The notes under the pieces: model-generated
What the model was told of the DNA's origin: nothing
Seen by the model: the letters and a program-made list of their open reading frames with translations, nothing else
Database searches by the model: none
Assembly (NCBI GenBank): GCA_027069385.1
Contig: JALXER010000370.1
Location: 1-10,662 of the forward strand
DNA: 10,662 nucleotides
Reading direction: 5' to 3'
Source: Paracoccaceae bacterium
GTDB taxonomy: Bacteria; Pseudomonadota; Alphaproteobacteria; Rhodobacterales; Rhodobacteraceae
Translations under genes and position numbers: made by a program
Shown here: positions 1 through 5,300 of the stretch, piece by piece
Layout of the letters: each line of letters begins with the position of its first letter
Position numbering within the stretch: the stretch's first letter is position 1

Positions 1-1
1 G

Positions 2-1105
2 ATGATTCTGTTTGTCGGTGCCGGAATCGGCATCTGGGCTGCACCGAAAATTGCGCCCTTGTTGCCTAAGGGTCTGGCACCGCTGGCCCATTGGCTCAGC
101 CCGCAGGATAACGCCTCTATGGAGGAGGTCGCCGCGCTTCGGCAAGAGGTATCGGGCAGGCTGGCCACGTTGGAGGCCCTGCCGGGCCGCGCCGAATTCG
201 AACGTCGCCTGGCCGGTTTTCAAACCGATGTCATCGACCCGCTGCGCACCCAGATGCAGGCGCTTTCCGATCAGGTGGCCGCCGCCGACAGCACCGCGAT
301 CGAAAGCCGCCTTTGGGCGCTGGAAAGCCGCGTTGAAGGGTTGATTGCCGAGTTTGCCTCGCTGACCGAAAGCCTCGGGAATGTCGAATCGCAAGGCGGC
401 ACCATTTCGGCGGATATGGCCGCCAGCATCGCCGCCTATCGCACCCGGATCGATGCCATGCAGGCCGAAATCGACAATCTGGTCACCCATCAGGGCGAAT
501 TTGCGCAAACGCTGGACCAGTTGAACGCCAAGGTTGACGGCCAGCTTGAAACCGCGCGGGCCGAAGTGGTCGAGGTGACGCAAGATCGGCGCGGCGAAGA
601 AACGCTGGCGCAAATCAATGCCGCCGTGCAGTCCATCGATGCGGCCCTGATCAGCGGTGCGCCGTTTGTCGATGCGCTGGCCGCGATTAGCTCGGCCAGC
701 GATGTCGATATTCCCGATCCGCTGCCTGTGATCGCCCAAACCGGTGTGCTGACGCTTGATGATCTGCAACAGGAATTTGTGCCCGCCGCGCACGAGGCAA
801 TCCGCATATCTATCAGCGCAGAGGCCGAAGAAGGCGGGGCGCTGGCCTCTATTGGTGCGTTCATGCGCGCGCAGGTGGCCACCCGCAGCCTGACCGAACA
901 GGAAGGCGACAGTGTAGACGCCATCCTGTCGCGGGTCGAAGGTGCCTTACATCGCGAGGATCTGGCGGGGGCGATTGCAACCGCCAAAACCCTGCCCGAC
1001 CCCGCGCAGGCCGCCATGCAAGGCTGGATGGACCACGCCCAACAGCGGCTGGATGCGCTGGCGGCGGTTGACAGCTTGGTAACTGCACTGAATTTGGGTG
1101 AATGA
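2..1105 (+). CDS. Mitofilin/Mic60-like inner-membrane coiled-coil protein (5' end missing)
   Basis: This is the 3' part of a gene whose true start probably lies left of the window. The first visible residues (about 1-17) are a hydrophobic, glycine-rich stretch typical of the single N-terminal transmembrane helix. They are followed by a long Glu/Gln/Ala-rich segment (about 40-210) with heptad-like periodicity, consistent with coiled coil. The last ~90 residues form a compact helical region of the mitofilin C-terminal type, with Arg-Val-Glu-Gly-Ala-Leu and a terminal Ala/Leu-rich helix. Alphaproteobacterial Mic60 homologues are known to sit beside hem genes, and here the next gene is hemY, overlapping it slightly; this synteny supports the call. 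Family knowledge suggests a role in shaping or tethering the inner membrane, with most of the protein in the periplasm. The internal ATG at position 2 is only the first one visible. Similarity was judged by eye, so the family is likely but not proven. Confidence 0.75.
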   Translation: MILFVGAGIGIWAAPKIAPLLPKGLAPLAHWLSPQDNASMEEVAALRQEVSGRLATLEALPGRAEFERRLAGFQTDVIDPLRTQMQALSDQVAAADSTAIESRLWALESRVEGLIAEFASLTESLGNVESQGGTISADMAASIAAYRTRIDAMQAEIDNLVTHQGEFAQTLDQLNAKVDGQLETARAEVVEVTQDRRGEETLAQINAAVQSIDAALISGAPFVDALAAISSASDVDIPDPLPVIAQTGVLTLDDLQQEFVPAAHEAIRISISAEAEEGGALASIGAFMRAQVATRSLTEQEGDSVDAILSRVEGALHREDLAGAIATAKTLPDPAQAAMQGWMDHAQQRLDALAAVDSLVTALNLGE

Positions 1106-2600
1106 TGTGATCTTTTCTTTGATTAAAGTCGGTATTTTTGTTGTTCTTGCCGCCGCGCTGGCCTTTGGCCTGATGTATATTCAGGATACGCCGGGGCAAA
1201 TCCAGATTGCCTTTGGCGGGCAGGAACTGCAACTGACGCCGCTCAAATTCCTGTTGTTATTGCTGGTTGCCTTTGCCGCGTTCTGGATTCTGCTGAAACT
1301 GGCCGGGCTGATTCTGGCGATTATCCGGACCCTGATGGGCGAAAAAACCGCGCTTAACCGCTATTTCGACAAGAACCGCGAGCGCAAGGGCTATGCGGCC
1401 CTGTCCGACGCGATGATCGCGCTGGCCTCGGGCGAGGGGCCAAAGGCGGTGGCGCGGGCGGCCAAGGCCGAGAAGCTGCTGCACAAGCCCGAGTTGACCC
1501 GGCTTTTGACCGCGCAAGCCGCCGAAATGACCGGCGACCGGATCAAGGCGATTGAACTTTACAAACAGTTGCTGGGCAATGACCGCACCCGTTTTATCGG
1601 CGTCAAGGGGCTGATGAATGCCAAGCTGGAAGAAGGCGATACCGAACGGGCGCTGAAACTGGCGGAAAAGGCTTTTGCGCTGAAACCGGGGCATAATGCC
1701 GTGCAGGACACGCTGTTCGCGCTGCAATCCGAGGCCGAAGACTGGGCCGGTGCGCGCCGGACGCTCAACGCCAAAGCCCGCGCCAAGACCCTGCCAAAAG
1801 ACGTGGTGCGCCGGCGCGATGCGGTGCTGTCGGTGGCCGATGCGATGACCTATCACAAGGCGGGCAACATTGGCGCGGCGCGCGATGCCGCCCTGATGGC
1901 CAACCGCAATGCGCCCGCGCTGGTGCCCGGTGCGGTGCTGGCCGCGCAGGTCTATACTTCGGAAGGGACGCCGCGCAACGCGGTGCGGGTGCTGAACAAA
2001 GCGTGGGAGGCAAACCCCCATCCCGACCTTGCTGCGGCCTATGCCGCCATCGCCCCCGACGAAACCCCGGCCGAGCGCCTGACCCGTTTCGCACCGTTCC
2101 TGCGTCTGAAGCCCGACCACCCCGAAACCCGCCTGCTCGAAACCGAGCTGCATCTGGCCGCCGAGGATTTTCCCGCGGCCCGTCGGGCGCTGGGCGATCT
2201 GGCCGAAAAGAACCCGACCGCGCGCACATTGGCCCTGATGGCCGCCGTGACCCGTGGCGAGGGCGCCCCCGAAGAGGTGGTGCGCGGCTGGCTGGCGCGG
2301 GCGCTGACCGCGCCGCGTGGCGAACAATGGGTCTGTTCGGCCTGTCACAGCATCCACCCGATCTGGTCCCCGACCTGCTCTAACTGCGAGGCCTTCGACA
2401 CCCTGTCATGGGCATTACCCGCCGAGACCGAACACGCCGGCCTGTCCGAAGCCATGCTGCCGCTGCTGATGCGCAACGAGCCCGAACAGCCCCCCGAGGA
2501 CGAACCGGCCAAGGAACCCGACAACGCCCCGTCCCCTGACGAAGACGACCCGCAGGACGACGATTCAACCCCTGTTGCCAAACAAGACCTGCCATCCTAA
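1098..2600 (+). CDS. hemY: HemY family membrane protein with TPR-like repeats and C-terminal zinc knuckle
   Basis: The 500-residue product begins with two membrane helices (about 8-28 and 49-71), the HemY N-terminal domain arrangement. Residues ~85-400 are alanine-rich helix pairs resembling tetratricopeptide repeats. A CxxC-x10-CxxC knuckle follows at Cys413, 416, 427 and 430, then an acidic, proline-rich tail (about 455-500). This HemY is the tetrapyrrole-associated inner-membrane protein linked to late haem synthesis in proteobacteria, not the Gram-positive protoporphyrinogen oxidase of the same name. It overlaps the mitofilin-like gene by 8 nt if the GTG at 1098 is used. A second GTG at 1107 would give a start (Met-Ile-Phe-Ser-Leu) closer to what I recall of family members and would leave a 1-nt gap. 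Neither GTG has a clear Shine-Dalgarno sequence, so translation probably depends on coupling to the upstream gene. The metal knuckle resembles that of LapB/YciM. Confidence 0.9.
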   Translation: MNDVIFSLIKVGIFVVLAAALAFGLMYIQDTPGQIQIAFGGQELQLTPLKFLLLLLVAFAAFWILLKLAGLILAIIRTLMGEKTALNRYFDKNRERKGYAALSDAMIALASGEGPKAVARAAKAEKLLHKPELTRLLTAQAAEMTGDRIKAIELYKQLLGNDRTRFIGVKGLMNAKLEEGDTERALKLAEKAFALKPGHNAVQDTLFALQSEAEDWAGARRTLNAKARAKTLPKDVVRRRDAVLSVADAMTYHKAGNIGAARDAALMANRNAPALVPGAVLAAQVYTSEGTPRNAVRVLNKAWEANPHPDLAAAYAAIAPDETPAERLTRFAPFLRLKPDHPETRLLETELHLAAEDFPAARRALGDLAEKNPTARTLALMAAVTRGEGAPEEVVRGWLARALTAPRGEQWVCSACHSIHPIWSPTCSNCEAFDTLSWALPAETEHAGLSEAMLPLLMRNEPEQPPEDEPAKEPDNAPSPDEDDPQDDDSTPVAKQDLPS

Positions 2601-2603
2601 CAT

Positions 2604-2621
2604 ATCCTTTTTGCAAAGGAT
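2604..2621 (+). promoter_or_regulatory. Perfect inverted repeat covering the ribosome binding site of the next gene
   Basis: The arms ATCCTTT (2604-2610) and AAAGGAT (2615-2621) are exactly complementary, with a 4-nt loop. The right arm contains the Shine-Dalgarno sequence AAAGGA, 7 nt before the ATG at 2628. In RNA the hairpin would hide the ribosome binding site. It starts only 3 nt after the hemY stop, so ribosomes finishing hemY could open it. The repeat is seen directly; the regulatory role is inferred, and a 7-bp A/T-rich stem is only marginally stable. Confidence 0.45.
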
Positions 2622-2627
2622 TTATCT

Positions 2628-3809
2628 ATGGGTTGGATGTTTAATCTGGCAGGTGCTGCCTGCCTTGGTATGATACCCGTTGCAGGGTTGGCGCAAGAAA
2701 GCGATCGTCCGCTGGCAACATTGGCGGCAAATATTCCGGTACACGCAAGCGGCGCGGTCTCGCTGATCGATATGGGGGCGATCAGGCGCAATATACTGAT
2801 TGGCTATTCGCAGGTAGAGGCCGAAACCGATTCTTTGGCACCGTTTGTAATTGTCGGCCCGTTTCTGGATTTCGATATCCGGAACCTGCAGCGGCTTGAA
2901 CAGGGCGGCCGCTCCGAATTCGGGTTTTCGCTGTTTGACATAGACAAGCTTGCCGGTTGGGGGGAGTTGCCCCATACCGGCGTTATCATGACCGGCGTGC
3001 CCACGGACCCCGCTGAAATGGACACAGTATTGCGGGATCACGGGTTCGCGGTTGACCGCCGCTTTGATGCCGATATCTGGTTTCGCGGCGAAGACCTGAG
3101 CGCCGATTTTGGCAGCCCGGACCCCGAGGATCCGTTCAATTCGGGGCGCGGCCGCTCCCAGCGGTTTTCCCTGTTCAACGGCAATCTTTTGTTTGCCCCG
3201 ACTTGGACCAGCATAGAGCAAACCCTGACAGCCCGATCAAGGCTGACCGATGACCCGCATGTTGCCGCTATCTTTAACGCCGCTTACGAAGCAACGGGGT
3301 TTGGCGATTTGACCAAGGCGGTGTTTTTTCAGGGCCAACCCATGCGCAGCGAGGGCATCGCGGAATTGTTTGCCCAAGGCAACACCACGATTGAGCAGAT
3401 CGAGGCCGCGCGCGCGAATGCGCCGGGGCACAATCTGGCCGGACCCCCGTTTTTTACGCGCTATGCAATACTGTATTGGCAAAAAGGCACGCATATGACC
3501 GGCGCGCTGGCAATTCCCTTTCCCAGTCGGGAAATTGCCGAACTGGCCCTGGGCCGGTTAGAAGCCCTGTTGCAAGTCATGCCCGACCACCAAGGCAGGC
3601 TGTTTTCCGACATCCTGCCTTCTGAACGCCATTTTTCGGTTGTCCCGTCAAACGGAATGTTTGTGGTTTTGCTGGGCTTTGGTCAGGATGTCCCCCCCGA
3701 GCCGGAAAACAGGCTGCGTTTTGCCGGTTTAAACCCCGCGCGTTTTCTGGTGCAGCTTTACGAATATCGGGAACTCGACCGCCTGATCGGATTTGCCAAC
3801 GCCGAATAA
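2628..3809 (+). CDS. Exported protein of unknown family
   Basis: I do not recognise this 393-residue product. It starts with a hydrophobic segment (about 3-22) ending Gly-Leu-Ala before Gln-Glu, which looks like a signal peptide cleaved near residue 22. It is atypical because no Lys or Arg precedes the hydrophobic core. No start further upstream is possible, since the frame has no ATG, GTG or TTG between the hemY stop and this ATG. The only cysteine is Cys12 inside the presumed signal, so the mature periplasmic or secreted protein is cysteine-free. It is rich in Phe, Gly and Asp, with no further membrane helix and no motif I can name. A good Shine-Dalgarno AAAGGA lies 7 nt upstream. It follows hemY by 27 nt and is probably cotranscribed. 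Base composition looks less GC-biased than its neighbours and it uses rare ATA isoleucine codons at least four times, which hints at different ancestry or weak selection. Confidence 0.8.
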   Translation: MGWMFNLAGAACLGMIPVAGLAQESDRPLATLAANIPVHASGAVSLIDMGAIRRNILIGYSQVEAETDSLAPFVIVGPFLDFDIRNLQRLEQGGRSEFGFSLFDIDKLAGWGELPHTGVIMTGVPTDPAEMDTVLRDHGFAVDRRFDADIWFRGEDLSADFGSPDPEDPFNSGRGRSQRFSLFNGNLLFAPTWTSIEQTLTARSRLTDDPHVAAIFNAAYEATGFGDLTKAVFFQGQPMRSEGIAELFAQGNTTIEQIEAARANAPGHNLAGPPFFTRYAILYWQKGTHMTGALAIPFPSREIAELALGRLEALLQVMPDHQGRLFSDILPSERHFSVVPSNGMFVVLLGFGQDVPPEPENRLRFAGLNPARFLVQLYEYRELDRLIGFANAE

Positions 3810-3850
3810 CCGCAGGTTAACCGGCCACGGGTTTTGGCCGGTTAGCGGTT
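3808..3850. terminator. Hairpin terminator shared by two convergent genes
   Basis: A 9-bp perfect stem (TAACCGGCC at 3818-3826 with GGCCGGTTA at 3836-3844) encloses a 9-nt loop. A further 6-bp outer stem (AACCGC at 3808-3813 with GCGGTT at 3845-3850) is offset by a small asymmetric bulge. The outer stem runs into TTTT (3849-3852) on the + strand. The hairpin fills the whole gap between the stop of the exported-protein gene (3807-3809) and the stop of the aminotransferase gene (3853-3855). It is best suited to stop + strand transcripts; on the - strand the T-tract is poor. Confidence 0.7.
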
Positions 3851-3852
3851 TT

Positions 3853-5172
3853 CTAGGCCAACCCGTCCAGCGTTTTTGCCAGTTTGCCGACCATTTCATC
3901 AATGTGGGATTGCTCGGCAATAAACATCGGGGCCAGAATGGCGGTGTCACCGGTGAATTTGGCGTGCATACCGTTCCAGAACAGGTCTTTTTGCGCCTGC
4001 CCGCCGCGCGCGCCCGGCGTACCGTTCGATTTCAGCTCGAACCCGATCAATGACCCGATCCCGCGAATATCGCGTACCATCGGGTGGTCGCGCAGCGCAT
4101 AGACCGAATCGAGGAAATAGGGCGACAGCGCCGCCGCACGGTCATACAGGCCCTCGGTTTCGTACAGTTCCAGCGCCGCAAGGCCCGCGGCACAGGCAGC
4201 GGGGTGGCCCGAATAGGTGTAACCGTGGAAAAACTCGATGGCACCCGGGGCGGCCTTGTCGGTAATCACCTCGTAAATGCTGTCTTTAACCGCGACCGCG
4301 CCCATCGGGATAGAGCCGTTGGTCAGCGCCTTAGCCATGGTCATAATGTCGGGCGTCACGCCGAACACATCGGCGGCAAACCGGCCACCGATGCGGCCAA
4401 ACCCGGTGATGACCTCGTCAAACACCAGCAGAATGCCGTTTTCGTCGCAAATCTGGCGCAGGCGCTCCAGATAGCCCCTGGGCGGGCACAGCGTGCCGGT
4501 GGACCCCGCCACCGGTTCAACAAAACAGGCAGCTATGGTGCTGCCGCCAAAGGTATCAACGGCGCGTTGCAGGTCGTTGGCAAGTTCAACGCCGCGCCCC
4601 TCGGGCTGGCCCCGCACGAACAGTTCGTTTTCGTCCCATGTGTGGCGCATCATTACGATATTGGGCATGACCGACTGAAAGGTTTTGCGGTTACTGACCA
4701 GCCCCGACAGGGAAACCCCGCCGATATTCACCCCGTGATAGGCCCGTTCGCGCGACACAAACCGGTGCCGGTCCTGCCCCATGGCGCTATGATAAGCCAT
4801 CACCATTTTCAGCGCGGTATCAACGGCTTCGGACCCAGAATTGACAAAAAACACATGGTTTATCGGCTCGGGCAGCAGGCGCGACAGCTTTTCGGCCAAC
4901 GCAAAGGAAAGCGGGTGCGAGGTGCCAAAGGCCGCGACATAGGTCAGGTCTTTCATGGTCTCGTGGACCGCCTCGACGATCTTGGGGTGCGCATGACCGG
5001 CGGGCGAGCAGAACAGCCCCGAAGAGGCATCAATCACCTGCCCGCCCTTGTGGTCGGTCAGATAGTTACCGCTCGATTTCACCACCAGACGCGGATCGGC
5101 CTTAAAGCCTTTATTGTCGGTGAACGGGATCCAGTATTCCTCTAGCGAGTTTGTCAGCATGTCATGCGCCAT
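3853..5172 (-). CDS. Class III omega-amino-acid:pyruvate-type aminotransferase
   Basis: A PLP enzyme of the class III (subgroup II) aminotransferase fold, 439 residues from the start chosen here. Visible landmarks, in this numbering, are Ser-Gly-Ser-Glu-Ala at 112-116 (cofactor phosphate cup), Tyr-His-Gly near 145-147, Phe-Asp-Glu-Val-Ile-Thr-Gly-Phe at 251-258 with PLP-binding Asp252, and Lys281 in Met-Ala-Lys-Ala as the Schiff-base lysine. The N-terminal Tyr-Trp-Ile-Pro-Phe and Gly-Leu-Phe match the substrate pocket of beta-alanine:pyruvate transaminases. The likely reaction is transfer of a terminal amino group (beta-alanine, hypotaurine, taurine or a similar omega-amine) to pyruvate, giving alanine, in the cytoplasm. 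The start at 5172 is preferred because the Shine-Dalgarno AAAGGA (5181-5186) is 8 nt from it but only 2 nt from the ATG at 5178, which would add two residues. The gene is divergent from a TauR-like regulator. At the usual substrate-carboxylate arginine position I see Lys405. The substrate is not settled by sequence. Confidence 0.9.
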   Translation of the reverse strand: MAHDMLTNSLEEYWIPFTDNKGFKADPRLVVKSSGNYLTDHKGGQVIDASSGLFCSPAGHAHPKIVEAVHETMKDLTYVAAFGTSHPLSFALAEKLSRLLPEPINHVFFVNSGSEAVDTALKMVMAYHSAMGQDRHRFVSRERAYHGVNIGGVSLSGLVSNRKTFQSVMPNIVMMRHTWDENELFVRGQPEGRGVELANDLQRAVDTFGGSTIAACFVEPVAGSTGTLCPPRGYLERLRQICDENGILLVFDEVITGFGRIGGRFAADVFGVTPDIMTMAKALTNGSIPMGAVAVKDSIYEVITDKAAPGAIEFFHGYTYSGHPAACAAGLAALELYETEGLYDRAAALSPYFLDSVYALRDHPMVRDIRGIGSLIGFELKSNGTPGARGGQAQKDLFWNGMHAKFTGDTAILAPMFIAEQSHIDEMVGKLAKTLDGLA

Positions 5173-5180
5173 GGCCATAT

Positions 5181-5186
5181 TCCTTT
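5181..5186 (-). promoter_or_regulatory. Shine-Dalgarno that decides the aminotransferase start
   Basis: AAAGGA on the - strand lies 8 nt upstream of the ATG at 5170-5172 and only 2 nt upstream of the ATG at 5176-5178. Normal spacing favours the inner ATG. Confidence 0.65.
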
Positions 5187-5203
5187 GATGTTCGAGAAAA
5201 TCC

Positions 5204-5217
5204 CGCGCCTTGGCGCG
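5204..5217. promoter_or_regulatory. Palindrome in the divergent control region
   Basis: CGCGCC (5204-5209) and GGCGCG (5212-5217) are perfect inverted half-sites around a 2-nt centre. The loop is too small for a full RNA hairpin, so a dimeric DNA-binding protein is the more natural reader. It lies in the presumed leader of the aminotransferase transcript, about 32 nt before the start codon. The binding protein is unknown, and in GC-rich DNA a chance palindrome is possible. Confidence 0.35.
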
Positions 5218-5226
5218 TTATTGGAA

Positions 5227-5256
5227 TTGACACTAGGAGGGGAAATACGCTTGTCT
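5227..5256 (+). promoter_or_regulatory. Candidate promoter of the MocR-type regulator gene
   Basis: A perfect TTGACA (5227-5232) lies on the + strand. At 18 nt spacing the best -10 is TTGTCT (5251-5256), which is poor. It would overlap the divergent aminotransferase promoter, so the two could compete, and binding at the TauR-like boxes just downstream could repress it. The -35 is convincing, the -10 is not. Confidence 0.3.
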
Positions 5257-5257
5257 T
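5230..5257 (-). promoter_or_regulatory. Candidate promoter of the aminotransferase gene
   Basis: On the - strand AAGACA (5252-5257) could serve as -35 and TAGTGT (5230-5235) as -10, with a 16-nt spacer. Both are imperfect sigma70 hexamers, as expected for an activator-dependent promoter. The -35 overlaps the proximal TauR-like box, which fits activation by the neighbouring regulator. Transcription would start roughly 50 nt before the start codon. This was chosen by eye and is weakly supported on its own. Confidence 0.35.
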
Positions 5258-5288
5258 ACCCCCAGATGCCCATGCGGATTAAGTCCAG
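5256..5288 (-). promoter_or_regulatory. Pair of TauR-box-like direct repeats (putative MocR operator)
   Basis: Read on the - strand, CTGGACTTAA (5279-5288) is followed 23 nt later, start to start, by CTGGGGGTAA (5256-5265), which matches it at 7 of 10 bases. As I recall it, the TauR operator in Rhodobacter capsulatus is a direct repeat of CTGGACYTAA upstream of tpa; the distal copy fits that consensus exactly. The spacing is close to two helical turns. The proximal copy overlaps the -35 candidate of the aminotransferase promoter, while the distal copy abuts the Shine-Dalgarno of the regulator gene. This suggests activation of the aminotransferase plus autoregulation. The repeats are seen directly; the assignment is inference from remembered literature. 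Confidence 0.6.
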
Positions 5289-5290
5289 TC

Positions 5291-5295
5291 AGGAG
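5291..5295 (+). promoter_or_regulatory. Shine-Dalgarno of the MocR-type regulator
   Basis: AGGAG sits 5 nt upstream of the ATG at 5301 and fixes this start over any internal one. It is 3 nt from the distal TauR-like box. Confidence 0.75.
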
Positions 5296-5300
5296 TCGCA

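Noticed and set aside
1257..2357. 366-codon - strand open frame within hemY
   Set aside because: Antisense of a clear HemY; Gly/Arg/His/Gln-rich mirror translation without motifs.
2634..2663. Lipoprotein signal in the exported protein (Cys12)
   Set aside because: The residues before Cys12 (Gly-Ala-Ala) do not fit a lipobox with Leu at -3, and the preceding hydrophobic stretch is too short. A cleavage near residue 22 fits better.
4084..5145. 353-codon open frame opposite the aminotransferase
   Set aside because: Antisense to a gene with an intact PLP site; biased His/Arg/Gln composition and no credible ribosome site. A codon-bias artefact.
3853..5172. Possibility that the aminotransferase is taurine:pyruvate aminotransferase (Tpa)
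   Set aside because: The N-terminal and substrate-pocket stretches look like beta-alanine/omega-amino-acid transaminases, not the Tpa sequences I remember. Only the TauR-like operator points to taurine, so taurine is kept as one of several possible substrates.
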